This document shows, one piece after another, positions 55,077-63,574 of a DNA stretch of 64,000 bases. The position numbers were made by a program, and so were the translations under genes. The number at the start of each line of letters is the position of its first letter. The first letter of the stretch is position 1. Below the pieces are notes generated by a model that was not told the DNA's origin, made no database searches, and saw only the letters and a program-made list of their open reading frames with translations. Where the stretch lies: positions 1 through 64,000 of the forward strand of contig CAIMPI010000009.1 of assembly GCA_903843305.1 (NCBI GenBank). Direction: 5' to 3'. The DNA is from an uncultured Chlorobiaceae bacterium. GTDB lineage: Bacteria; Bacteroidota; Chlorobiia; Chlorobiales; Chlorobiaceae.

Positions 55077-56108
55077 TTAATGCACCCAGTATTTATCATA
55101 GCCGAGTTCTTTTAAAACAGGTGCCTGAAAACGGAGATCAAATAACTCACTGACATTATAGTGCCTCCTGATGATGCCGCGTTTAAAGGCAAAATCAATG
55201 ATCTCCTGATAATCTTTCAGCACTTTGGGGGTGACGGTGGGGTCATACCTCTCTTTTGGAGGAAGAGCACCAATAAGATCTGCTTTGATATGCTTGTAGG
55301 TTCCCCCGAGTTTAACGGATGACTGAATAATGGCCTCCTGGTTCTCAGGTTTTGATGCCCAGTAATATCCTTTAAGAAGAGTCTTCAGAACTCTCTTGGT
55401 GATTTCAGGATACTTGTTGGCAAAGGCTTCGGTTACAAAAATTGAACCCGGACCACTTTTAAACTGAGGATACTTGCGAGTATCGAAGAGTAACGTTGCA
55501 ACTCCCTGGTCAACAAGAGGGCGGTCAGAACTACTCACAATGGCATCAACACTGTTTGTAGCAAGTGCAGCCTGTGCGTCAGCATTAACCAAATTCACAC
55601 CCCTGATGTCTTTCTCAGTCAAACCGACCGCTTCAAGAACTCTGTTGAAGGCGAGGTGAAGATAGGTGCCCTTTTGATAGCCGATCCTCTTTCCTTTGAG
55701 ATCCTTCAATGATTTGATACCTGATGCCGGATTAACTTGGATATAGATATTACTGCCGCCAGCTCCGCTCGTACTGATAATTTTGTACGGCAACCCTCCA
55801 GCTCTGCCAACAACGGTAACGAGATCACCCGCGGATCCAAAATCGATCAATCCTGAAGCAATAGCCTCATTCTGACCGGGACCCATAGCAGTGTAATAGG
55901 TGCGCTCTATCTTGATACCATCTTTTGCAAACTCCTTTTCCAAAAGCCCCTGATCATTAACCCAGCCTGAAGCTCCGCTAGCGGCAGGGATTTTAAGAGA
56001 ATTTCCTCCACCGCCAATCCGAATCACTTTTGGTTTTTCTTCTGCCTGTGCCACCACTGTCATAAACAACAGCGCTACAATTGGTAAAGCTTTTATCCAC
56101 TTTTTCAT
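55077..56108 (-). CDS. SsuA-type periplasmic substrate-binding protein
   Basis: A 343-residue nitrate/sulfonate/taurine-type binding protein. It has a signal peptide (KKWIKALPIVALLFMTVVAQA) and a bilobed NMT1-like fold with the hinge phrases GLIDFGSAGDLVTV, LKDLKGKRIGYQKGTYLHLA and NSVDAIVSSSDRPLV. A Gly/Ser-rich stretch (RIGGGGNSLKIPAASG) lines the expected ligand entry. I chose the ATG at 56108, since GGAG lies at proper distance and the upstream ATGs at 56126 and 56111 crowd it. It delivers the unknown ligand to the two permeases. The enzyme genes lie between it and the permeases in the same run. Confidence 0.9.
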   Translation of the reverse strand: MKKWIKALPIVALLFMTVVAQAEEKPKVIRIGGGGNSLKIPAASGASGWVNDQGLLEKEFAKDGIKIERTYYTAMGPGQNEAIASGLIDFGSAGDLVTVVGRAGGLPYKIISTSGAGGSNIYIQVNPASGIKSLKDLKGKRIGYQKGTYLHLAFNRVLEAVGLTEKDIRGVNLVNADAQAALATNSVDAIVSSSDRPLVDQGVATLLFDTRKYPQFKSGPGSIFVTEAFANKYPEITKRVLKTLLKGYYWASKPENQEAIIQSSVKLGGTYKHIKADLIGALPPKERYDPTVTPKVLKDYQEIIDFAFKRGIIRRHYNVSELFDLRFQAPVLKELGYDKYWVH

Positions 56109-56137
56109 GTCCATTCTCCTTATCATGTTTAGGTCAA

Positions 56138-57493
56138 TTAAAATCCAAATTGGAATTGTGCTGCAAACGTGTTCTGTTTCAGGTTTACTGCCTTATCATC
56201 ACTTATACTGTAATTCAACTGAAACTTGGTTGTCTCAGCAAAGAAAACATTGAAGCCCAGCGTTGTAATATTTGATTCATTACTTGCAACCGCTGTGTCC
56301 GGATCCCAATGATCATAACGAAGAAAAGGTTGAAATGTTGTGGGCCACCAGTCGTCATTTCTGGACTGATTTCTTGAATTCTTGTAGAACTGCTCACCCC
56401 ATTCATAGAAGAGTGTTACCGTATAACCCTTGCTTTCCGTAGTTGCTCTTACTGCGTTGGCAAGCGTCAATCCGGAAAGTGCTTTTTCATCTTTGCCAAT
56501 AACATACTCAGCAGTAAATCCGAATGGGGCACTGACATAAGAGAGATCCGTTCCATAGCGAATTTTTTTTGCTTCTCCCTCTCCTTTGGTAATGAGAGTG
56601 GTACCCTTGTAAAGATCCTGCTTGCCTCTATAAAAAGAGCCACCAAGAGCCAAACCACGATATGGTGAATAATAACCTGCCGGTGCATTGATGACAATCC
56701 TGCCCTCAATATCTTTATCCTGGTTGGTATCCGCTGTATTCGGGCCAGAACCATTATAAAGACCTAATGAATACTCAATAAGGGGAATGCGATAATTGTA
56801 CCCAAGATCTACGACCGGAAATAAATCTCCGTAAAACCGAATACCAATATCTCGTGCAGAGAGACCAAGTTTTGAAGCAAACTGTGCCAAATTGATTGCT
56901 GGCTGTTTATCTTCTGTCGTTGTTGCTTCAAGGCCAAAATTCTTTTTCTGTTGACCGATATTCACATTTAAATATGGCTTATCGATATCAAGAGACTGGC
57001 CAATGGAGTATTGCAGATAGGCGTCAGTTGGCTGAAGATTATATGATGTATTACTCCCCAAGCCAAGCGTATAAGAGATACTTTTACCTTCCTCATAATC
57101 TCTTTTCAGGTATCCTTTCAGGGAAAGAATCGCCGAATTGAAAAGAAATCCATTTTTATTGGGAGAGGTAGAGACTGAATAGCGGGTCTGTGTGGAACCG
57201 CTGATACTGAGCGATCGCTTTGAATTGGCAATAGTCTTGTCAAGCCTCTGGGTTAACTGATCTCTGAGTGTCGCAATTTCGGCTCTCACTCCGTCCAGCT
57301 CGGCTTGTGACACATTGCCGCCAGCTTCTGAAGTATCCTTTTCAGAAAGATCTTCAGAACCGAACGGCACTGCTGTAGAATCGCTCACTGGTTGCTGTCG
57401 CGGTTCTGTCTCTGCAGTCTCGGCTGCCCGCAGATTGGCGTTACCAATCAAAAGAGCACCAAGAACAAGAATAGTCAACTTTCTTTTACTCAT
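56138..57493 (-). CDS. Outer-membrane porin (phosphate-selective porin O/P type)
   Basis: A 451-residue beta-barrel protein with a signal peptide (KRKLTILVLGALLIGNANLRAA). A coiled-coil-like segment (VSQAELDGVRAEIATLRDQLTQRLDKTI, with core GVRAEIATLRDQL) may form a trimer stalk. About sixteen amphipathic strands follow, ending in QNTFAAQFQFGF with terminal Phe for BAM recognition. It resembles OprP/OprO-type porins, so an anionic substrate is plausible. It is the first gene before the binding protein, 29 bases apart, and probably the outer entry route of the same uptake system. Confidence 0.85.
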   Translation of the reverse strand: MSKRKLTILVLGALLIGNANLRAAETAETEPRQQPVSDSTAVPFGSEDLSEKDTSEAGGNVSQAELDGVRAEIATLRDQLTQRLDKTIANSKRSLSISGSTQTRYSVSTSPNKNGFLFNSAILSLKGYLKRDYEEGKSISYTLGLGSNTSYNLQPTDAYLQYSIGQSLDIDKPYLNVNIGQQKKNFGLEATTTEDKQPAINLAQFASKLGLSARDIGIRFYGDLFPVVDLGYNYRIPLIEYSLGLYNGSGPNTADTNQDKDIEGRIVINAPAGYYSPYRGLALGGSFYRGKQDLYKGTTLITKGEGEAKKIRYGTDLSYVSAPFGFTAEYVIGKDEKALSGLTLANAVRATTESKGYTVTLFYEWGEQFYKNSRNQSRNDDWWPTTFQPFLRYDHWDPDTAVASNESNITTLGFNVFFAETTKFQLNYSISDDKAVNLKQNTFAAQFQFGF

Positions 57494-58010
57494 TATTTCC
57501 CTTTGATTATTTGACGCGTTGAGTTCAAATTCTTTAACTATGATTATTCAATAATGTTGTGTGTAATTAATAAAACTTGTCCAGGCACAACATCGAAAAG
57601 CGCTATTTAGATACATTTTCTGCATATTTTTTTTAAAATCTCGACAACAATCATGAAAAGAAAACGCCAATCCCCTGAAAGCATGAATTGGCTTTCTTAT
57701 ACGCTTTTTTGTTTAATAAATGCTATAAAAGGAGCAAAAACTATTGCATCAGAGAGCTATAAAGCGGCAACAACAAGGAGGATTTAAAATTACAATTACA
57801 TTCATGACAATAGCTTTACTAAAAGTTCTTTTATTGATTACATAATATTCTATATCATTAATTATGTAAATATCAATAATCTAAATGGATTAAAAAATCC
57901 CTTCTATGCGGTGTATTACGTACCATAAATAAGCTACCCTTGATAATTAAAAAATCAAATTGATATTATAAATAACTGACACTGCAGCAGAGTACAAGGA
58001 CTTAAACAAA
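57494..58010. other. 517-bp intergenic region upstream of the porin
   Basis: AT-rich, no gene seen. At 57655-57692 the minus strand has GCCAAT and ATTGGC arms around 15 bases followed by a T-rich run, a likely weak terminator for the gene set upstream. The porin-transport-enzyme operon promoter should lie between there and 57493. Confidence 0.5.
57655..57692 (-). terminator. Probable terminator after the second dehydratase gene set
   Basis: On the minus strand GCCAAT (57692-57687) and ATTGGC (57671-57666) form a hairpin followed by GTTTTCTTTTC. It lies about 320 bases after the end of the 58011 gene and before the porin. The stem is short, so strength is uncertain. Confidence 0.4.
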
Positions 58011-59399
58011 CTATACCATTTCTATAAACGCCTCGACGCGATTTGTTGACTGTTCGGTTGCTTCTGAACGTCCCAATTCACCAACTTCAACAAATGTTGT
58101 CACGACTCCAGCCCTTTGTTTTACTATATCCGAGATCATCCGTGCCACACCGCTCTGATAATTGCAACCCCATTGGTACATAAAAATAACACCATCAGCG
58201 CGGGATCTCTTCACCATATCGGCTGTCCATTCAGCACGTTTTTCGGTGCGCTGTTCATAAGGATAAGCGAGCATTGATTTGGCAATATTGAGATAGGGAT
58301 CACCTTCTTCTTCGACTGGCACAGAAATGCAACTCCAGCTATCGTCACGGCCTACAAAAACAGCGCCTGCGGTTTGCGCATGATGGGCATTCGGCCCGAC
58401 GCAGGAACCGCAAATAAACAGTCGTTTTGCATGATCCGGAACACCAAATCCCTTGATATTATTCTGAATCCGTTCCTCAATCTCCTTTTTGCTCTGCTCA
58501 AGCAGATCGACTGATGCAACAGGATCCCCTACAAAATCATTGGCAAGAAAGGCAATGCCAAAAAAATCGGTACTGTTCGTAGGCGGATTTTCAGCTCCCC
58601 ACCATAAATCAGCAATTTCGGTAGCAATCCTGCGGCCCCGATTCTCAAGTTTTATCTCATCAAAGAGCACTTCATCAGTGATTTTTCTGCCGGAAAGCGC
58701 GGCAATTTTGTCGATGAGTTCGCGCAACTCAGCAGCAATGTACTCTGCCGCCCACGGCTTGTTTTCATGGTCGACTGGATAATCAACAAGGTAACGGGGA
58801 ATATCGTGAACCCGGTTGCGATGCGTTTCAACCAGAAATGACATATCAGAACAACGCAGGCAAAGAAATGGGGCAATCAAATCAATCGGCACAACCTTAT
58901 TGTCAATTGCAGCATGCGCTGCAATCTGATTGCATGCATCGATACTGATTTTGCGTCGTCCGGATTCGAGGATATTGAGGCCCAGCGTTTCTGACTGGCG
59001 AAGAGAGAGCCCCTCCTCCATATTCCGAGCCCATTGCATGACCAAACCCGGTCGCACAGGTATTCCGCCTGCGGCGTAGTAAGCATCCATCGCCTGTCCA
59101 CCCTGAACCAACACTGTTGGTGTTCCGGCTGCGTGTTGTTTCATCACCCGATCCTTCAGAGTAAGAGTCAGGTAACCTCTTTTAATACCCGAAAGAAAGT
59201 GAACATCGTCTGAAAACCGGCCCATGTTATTGGCTCCGGCATCAAACGCATAGGGGAAGCGTTTAGGGGCTTCTTTAGTCATGAAATCCCAAATTTCAGC
59301 AGAACTGACCGTGGAGCCGTCCTTAAATTTCAAACCCGGTGTTGCTACAAATTTATCCTTGATCTCTTCTGGATAGCTGAACGGTGAAATAATCGCCAT
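58011..59399 (-). CDS. 2-hydroxyacyl-CoA dehydratase-family subunit (HgdA-like), complete copy A'
   Basis: A 462-residue HGD-D family protein. Cysteines shared with the paralogue at 60708 are in SIDACNQ, LRCSDM, GSCVGPN and QWGCNYQSG, enough for an iron-sulfur cluster. Other shared phrases are VLVQGGQAMDAYYAA, ADLWWGAENPPTNS, EEEGDPYLNIAKSMLAYPYEQ and the tail RVEAFIEMV. It is the last gene of the run activase - A - B - A'. Its last 16 residues are exactly those of the scar at 52926. With the B subunit upstream it probably forms the two-subunit catalytic part. Confidence 0.83.
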   Translation of the reverse strand: MAIISPFSYPEEIKDKFVATPGLKFKDGSTVSSAEIWDFMTKEAPKRFPYAFDAGANNMGRFSDDVHFLSGIKRGYLTLTLKDRVMKQHAAGTPTVLVQGGQAMDAYYAAGGIPVRPGLVMQWARNMEEGLSLRQSETLGLNILESGRRKISIDACNQIAAHAAIDNKVVPIDLIAPFLCLRCSDMSFLVETHRNRVHDIPRYLVDYPVDHENKPWAAEYIAAELRELIDKIAALSGRKITDEVLFDEIKLENRGRRIATEIADLWWGAENPPTNSTDFFGIAFLANDFVGDPVASVDLLEQSKKEIEERIQNNIKGFGVPDHAKRLFICGSCVGPNAHHAQTAGAVFVGRDDSWSCISVPVEEEGDPYLNIAKSMLAYPYEQRTEKRAEWTADMVKRSRADGVIFMYQWGCNYQSGVARMISDIVKQRAGVVTTFVEVGELGRSEATEQSTNRVEAFIEMV

Positions 59400-59456
59400 G
59401 ATCTCTTTCTATGTTTATGTGTTATATAAAATCAACAGATATCTTGCATCCTCATT

Positions 59457-60662
59457 TCAGGCATCCACCAGAACACTTTGCTCCTCGGCAATCTCTGATT
59501 TGATCTTGATCATTTCAACAAATGCCTCGACCCTGGTTTTCATCGCTTCATAATCAGATCCTGCGTATTCGGTATGAATCTCCAGCAGAGGAATGCCGGA
59601 CTTCGCCAATACATTCTTGGTCTCCTTGGCTTTGAAGGTAAATGGATCACAATAGCGCAACGTGTGGTAGATAACTCCCTGTGCCTTGAACTGGCTCAAA
59701 CACTCCTGCAACTTCTTCAGTCGTCTGTCGCTCTCCAGATCAAGGTACGGCAGTGCCGCATGAGGAGTCCGATTCAGATAACCAAGAGCAACTCCTGCCG
59801 GTGAAATCTCTTTGATATCAAGGTCAAGATGCGGAAGGATCCCGGACCAGAGATCGTCTCCCACAATCCGGCCCCCAACCGACTTGATGATGCTGATCAG
59901 TTTCCGGTCTCCTCGCGGAATAAGGCTTCCTGATAAAAAAATCCTGCTGTCACCATCATCGGAAGCAATCACGGGATAGTGCTGACGCTCCTTCAACTCA
60001 TCCAGTGTCTGGGTGAGCAGGGAAAGATACTCCCTTTTGTCAAGCAGTTCACCGGCCTGAATAAGGTCGTAGACCTCCTCCCATGAGATCACGTTATTTT
60101 TGGACGCCTGGAAGGTGTAGATACTTTTCAGGGTCTTGCGGATGTCGTTGTACAATGCTACCGATTCAGCCAGTCTGGCTGAATCCAGAGGAGCTCCGGC
60201 CCGTTCTTCCAGAAGACGGGTAAACTCATTGGCCTCATGGGCAAAGTATTCCTTGGCCTCGTCCAAATGAAAGTTGCGCGGCACTGCCAGTACGACCACA
60301 TCTTTTTTAAAGAAATACTCGATAACTTCAGCCGCCCGATAATTCTGCAGACAGGTAGCATCGAAAGCAAGTATGTCCGTTTGCTGAATATAGGGATCCT
60401 TGTTTTCGGCAAATGCCCCCACAATTTCACGAATAAAAACACAGGTTTTGCTCGATGCATATCTTGCACCGATTTCAACCAGTCGGTCATCTCCTCCAAC
60501 GGCAATTCTCACCGGTATAAAACCCAGTGCATGGATAATCTCCTCGGGGACATTATAACCAACCCACCCTACAACCTTCAGGCCATTCTCACGAGCTCGC
60601 CTCAACTCATCAGGGCGCTCCTCAAGCCGTTTTCTAATGACGTCCAGTGTCTTGACAGACAT
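59457..60662 (-). CDS. 2-hydroxyacyl-CoA dehydratase-family subunit (HgdB-like), copy 2
   Basis: A 401-residue paralogue of the 52977 gene, alignable throughout: VGWVGYNVPEEIIHALGFIP, SSKTCVFIREI, FDATCLQNYR, SGSLIPRGDRKL, GGRIVGDDLWSG, and HTLRYCDPFTFKAKET. The same three Cys are kept. The C-terminus is longer (EEQSVLVDA). I chose the ATG at 60662 (MSVKTLDVI), which follows AGGAG by seven bases and matches the start of the paralogue; an upstream in-frame ATG at 60680 would overlap the ribosome site. Confidence 0.85.
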   Translation of the reverse strand: MSVKTLDVIRKRLEERPDELRRARENGLKVVGWVGYNVPEEIIHALGFIPVRIAVGGDDRLVEIGARYASSKTCVFIREIVGAFAENKDPYIQQTDILAFDATCLQNYRAAEVIEYFFKKDVVVLAVPRNFHLDEAKEYFAHEANEFTRLLEERAGAPLDSARLAESVALYNDIRKTLKSIYTFQASKNNVISWEEVYDLIQAGELLDKREYLSLLTQTLDELKERQHYPVIASDDGDSRIFLSGSLIPRGDRKLISIIKSVGGRIVGDDLWSGILPHLDLDIKEISPAGVALGYLNRTPHAALPYLDLESDRRLKKLQECLSQFKAQGVIYHTLRYCDPFTFKAKETKNVLAKSGIPLLEIHTEYAGSDYEAMKTRVEAFVEMIKIKSEIAEEQSVLVDA

Positions 60663-60707
60663 AATTCCGCTCCTATTCATTTTAGATCAGTTGAGAAAAT
60701 TTTAATT

Positions 60708-62093
60708 TCAGAGCATTTCAACAAAAGCGTTTACTCGATTCTGCTCCTGCTCGTCCCGCAATCCGTGAAGGTCACGCTCATGGATATAGGTGGGAATCCC
60801 TGTTTCACGCTTGATGATATCAACAATGGGCCGGGAGATGGCAGCCTGTGTATTGCAGCCCCAGTTATGAATAAAAATAACCCCGTCAGCCCTCGATTTT
60901 TTGATCTGTTCAATTGTCCATTGCGCTCTTTTTTCGATGCTTTGCTCGTAAGGATATTCAAGAGTGGCTTTGGCCAGATTATAATAGGGATCGCCCTCCT
61001 CTTCAACCAGTGAAGAGCAATGACTCCATTGATCATCCCTGCCAACAACAATCGCACCGGCATCTTCACTTCTGGATCCGTTTATTCCTACACAAGAGCC
61101 AAGAATAAAAAGCCTTTTCGGATTATCGGCTACCGCATGTCCTTTGACACCATTCTTTACCCGTTCGGCTATAAATTTTTTTGCCTCTTTAAGAACGCTC
61201 AAAGATGCCTGCACGTCTCCATGAACTTCCAGATTTCCAAGCGAGACCATGGATGCGCGGTCATCGCTGTTGGTTGGCGGAACATCGGCCGACCACCATA
61301 ATTCAGCCAATTCCGTCCCAAGTCTTCTCCCTGTGTTATGCAGCTTTATCGCTTTCAACAAATCATCTTCACTGGTTTTTCTGCCAGTTACTTCATCCAG
61401 GGTATTTACCAGTCTCCGCAGATTCTGAGCGAAATATTCAATGGCCCATGGCTTGTCGGCCTGATATCGCAGAGGATAATCAACGTTCAGCAGTTTGACA
61501 TTTTTTTTGGGGCCATGCCGGTGAGCCTCAACTCCGTAGGAAATATCTGAACAGCGAAGAACGGTATAGGGAGCGATGACATCAATACGTAAATCTCCAG
61601 CCTGTACATGCTCATACCCGCCTGTTTGACATGCCTCAAAGCTCATATCATGAAACGCTTTCTCTTTCGATTTTTTGCGTCTCAAGTTCTCTTTATTTAT
61701 ATCATTACCATATTCAAGACCGTTGTTCCACTGGTTAACAAGTCCGGGCCTCAGTGCAATGGTATCGGCAGCGGTATAAGGGTCTACTGCTTGTCCTCCC
61801 TGAATAAAGGCTATGCTTTTGCCATTGTCTTTTGCCTTCTCCATCCGCGCACTGAAGGTGAGTCCCAGATAGCGGGTCTTCAGCGATGTAGGCAAGGTCT
61901 CATCCCTGCTGCCACGATTTCCCTGATAGAGATTAACTTCAAAGGCGCTCGGGTATTTCACCGGCGCTTCTTCAGTCAAATAATGCCAAATCTCCTCTGG
62001 AGAGACCGTGCTCCCGTCATTAAACGTGATGTTGTCACTCTCCAGAAACTTTTCCTTGTTTGCTTCCGAATATCTGAATAACTGCTTACCCAT
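60708..62093 (-). CDS. 2-hydroxyacyl-CoA dehydratase-family subunit (HgdA-like), copy A
   Basis: A 461-residue protein, about the size of A' and sharing its layout: FNDGSTVSPEEIWHYLTEEAP, IAFIQGGQAVDPYTAAD, FEACQTGG, VLRCSDISYGVEAHRHG, AELWWSADVPPTNS, ILGSCVGING, EEEGDPYYNLAKATLEYPYEQ, HNWGCNTQAAISRPIVDIIKRE and RVNAFVEML. It is closer to the partial gene at the window end than to A'. It lies between the activase and copy 2 of the B subunit. Two different A-type genes in one set suggest two enzymes sharing an activase and a B subunit, or a three-part complex. Confidence 0.83.
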   Translation of the reverse strand: MGKQLFRYSEANKEKFLESDNITFNDGSTVSPEEIWHYLTEEAPVKYPSAFEVNLYQGNRGSRDETLPTSLKTRYLGLTFSARMEKAKDNGKSIAFIQGGQAVDPYTAADTIALRPGLVNQWNNGLEYGNDINKENLRRKKSKEKAFHDMSFEACQTGGYEHVQAGDLRIDVIAPYTVLRCSDISYGVEAHRHGPKKNVKLLNVDYPLRYQADKPWAIEYFAQNLRRLVNTLDEVTGRKTSEDDLLKAIKLHNTGRRLGTELAELWWSADVPPTNSDDRASMVSLGNLEVHGDVQASLSVLKEAKKFIAERVKNGVKGHAVADNPKRLFILGSCVGINGSRSEDAGAIVVGRDDQWSHCSSLVEEEGDPYYNLAKATLEYPYEQSIEKRAQWTIEQIKKSRADGVIFIHNWGCNTQAAISRPIVDIIKRETGIPTYIHERDLHGLRDEQEQNRVNAFVEML

Positions 62094-62187
62094 GAATGCG
62101 TCCCTCCTTGAGGAGTTTATTTTTGATCATTTCTTTTAAATGCAATGAGCGTGCTCTAAAGGAGCATCATACTTTACCTGTGTGTTG

Positions 62188-62997
62188 TCAGGCCCATAGC
62201 CCCTCTTTTTTGGCAAAGTTGCGCGCTATAACTGCGGCGCCAAGGGCTCCGATAAGCTGAGGATCAATTTCCGGCTTGACGATGGTGACTTTCAGCGCTT
62301 GTTCGATGGCATTTTTCATGCCGCTGTTCTTGGCTACGCCACCGGAAAAAAAGACGTCGCTTTCAATTCCTACTCTTGAGAAGAGGCCGGCAATTCGATT
62401 GGCAATGGAGTGGTGGATACCATTCAGAATATTTTCAGGCTTTTCGCCTCTGGCTACCAGCGAGATCGTTTCAGACTCTGCAAAGACTGTGCAGGTACTG
62501 CTCATGGGTACCGTATCGGTGGCAGACAAGGCTATAGCTCCAAGATCTTTAAGCTCAACTTTAAAGACACCAGCCATTACTTCAAGAAAACGGCCGGTAC
62601 CTGCGGCGCATTTATCGTTCATGGCAAAATCGACGACTGCTCCATCCTGATCTATCCGTATAGCTTTACAGTCCTGACCACCCATATCAATGATCGTCCG
62701 AACAGTCGGATGCAGGTAGTTTGCGCCTTTGGCGTGGCAGGTTATTTCCGTCACAGCCTTATTGGCGTAAGGGGCAGAAACTCGTCCATACCCTGTTCCT
62801 ACAATATAAGTCAGCTCTTCCTGCTTGAGTCCCGCCGACTCCAAAGCTATATTCAACGCATTCAACCCGCTTTCCACAGAATTGACTCCACTCGGAACAA
62901 GTCCTGTAGCGAAAATATCGCCATCTTTCAGAATCACAGATTTTGCTGCCAGTGAACCGACATCAACACCAGCAAAATAATTTCCACTTAACGACAT
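62188..62997 (-). CDS. ATP-dependent activase of the HgdC/BadF family, copy 2
   Basis: A 269-residue near-duplicate of the activase at 54146, with the same ATP motifs (GVDVGSLAAKSVIL, IDMGGQDCK, SGGVAKN) and cluster cysteines (NDKCAAGTGRFLE, SSTCTVFAES). Most differences are conservative and lie in the first 60 residues. I chose the ATG at 62997 (MSLSGNYFAGVDVG) to match the other copy; the frame opens at 63009. It heads the run activase - A - B - A' and should energise those subunits. Confidence 0.93.
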   Translation of the reverse strand: MSLSGNYFAGVDVGSLAAKSVILKDGDIFATGLVPSGVNSVESGLNALNIALESAGLKQEELTYIVGTGYGRVSAPYANKAVTEITCHAKGANYLHPTVRTIIDMGGQDCKAIRIDQDGAVVDFAMNDKCAAGTGRFLEVMAGVFKVELKDLGAIALSATDTVPMSSTCTVFAESETISLVARGEKPENILNGIHHSIANRIAGLFSRVGIESDVFFSGGVAKNSGMKNAIEQALKVTIVKPEIDPQLIGALGAAVIARNFAKKEGLWA

Positions 62998-63009
62998 CGC
63001 ATACTCCAA

Positions 63010-63574
63010 TTGTTGAGTTATATAAATTTTTTCTTGTCAGGATATTTTGCAATCACATTTTCTACGTTCTCTTGCTATTGTTCAATTGATTTGAATTTTT
63101 AACATAAAAAAAGCCAAATCTTTGACCATAAGAATCGGCTTCCATATAAACTTGCCTGCATTTTCAAGTACTATGTCGGAACGATAATAATGGCTTTTTG
63201 ATTCTCTTGAAAGCAACAACAATAAAGAAAGCTGTCTGATATCTTGCTCTTTGTCATAATAAATCAACCGGATTAATTGTTTTCATTCCCATCATACGTT
63301 AATCAAAAAGATATAATCCAACCTTACTTCTTAATATGATGAATAAACAGATAGTTACAAATCCCTGTTAAAAGGTATATTTTATCCCGCAAATAGGTTA
63401 TGACTAGATATCAAATTTTTCAATGGAATATCTATGAATTATCCTGCAAGCAGCATAGGATCTGCAGCGCTGCACAACAAATAATTGCAGATCATTTTGC
63501 ACAAAGATTATCCATTAAGACTGGCAAGAAATGAATCGTTTTTCTCTCTTCGAAAATAAAGTATTACCCGAAAT
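63010..63574. other. 565-bp AT-rich intergenic region
   Basis: No gene is visible. A terminator for the minus strand lies at 63105-63141, about 430 bases after the upstream partial gene. The promoter for activase copy 2 should be between that terminator and 62997. Confidence 0.5.
63105..63141 (-). terminator. Rho-independent terminator upstream of activase copy 2
   Basis: On the minus strand AAGCCGATTCTT (63141-63130) pairs with AAGATTTGGCTT (63122-63111), with one mismatch and one G-U, around a seven-base loop. A run of T continues to 63106. It separates the partial dehydratase gene from the activase copy 2 operon. Confidence 0.75.
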
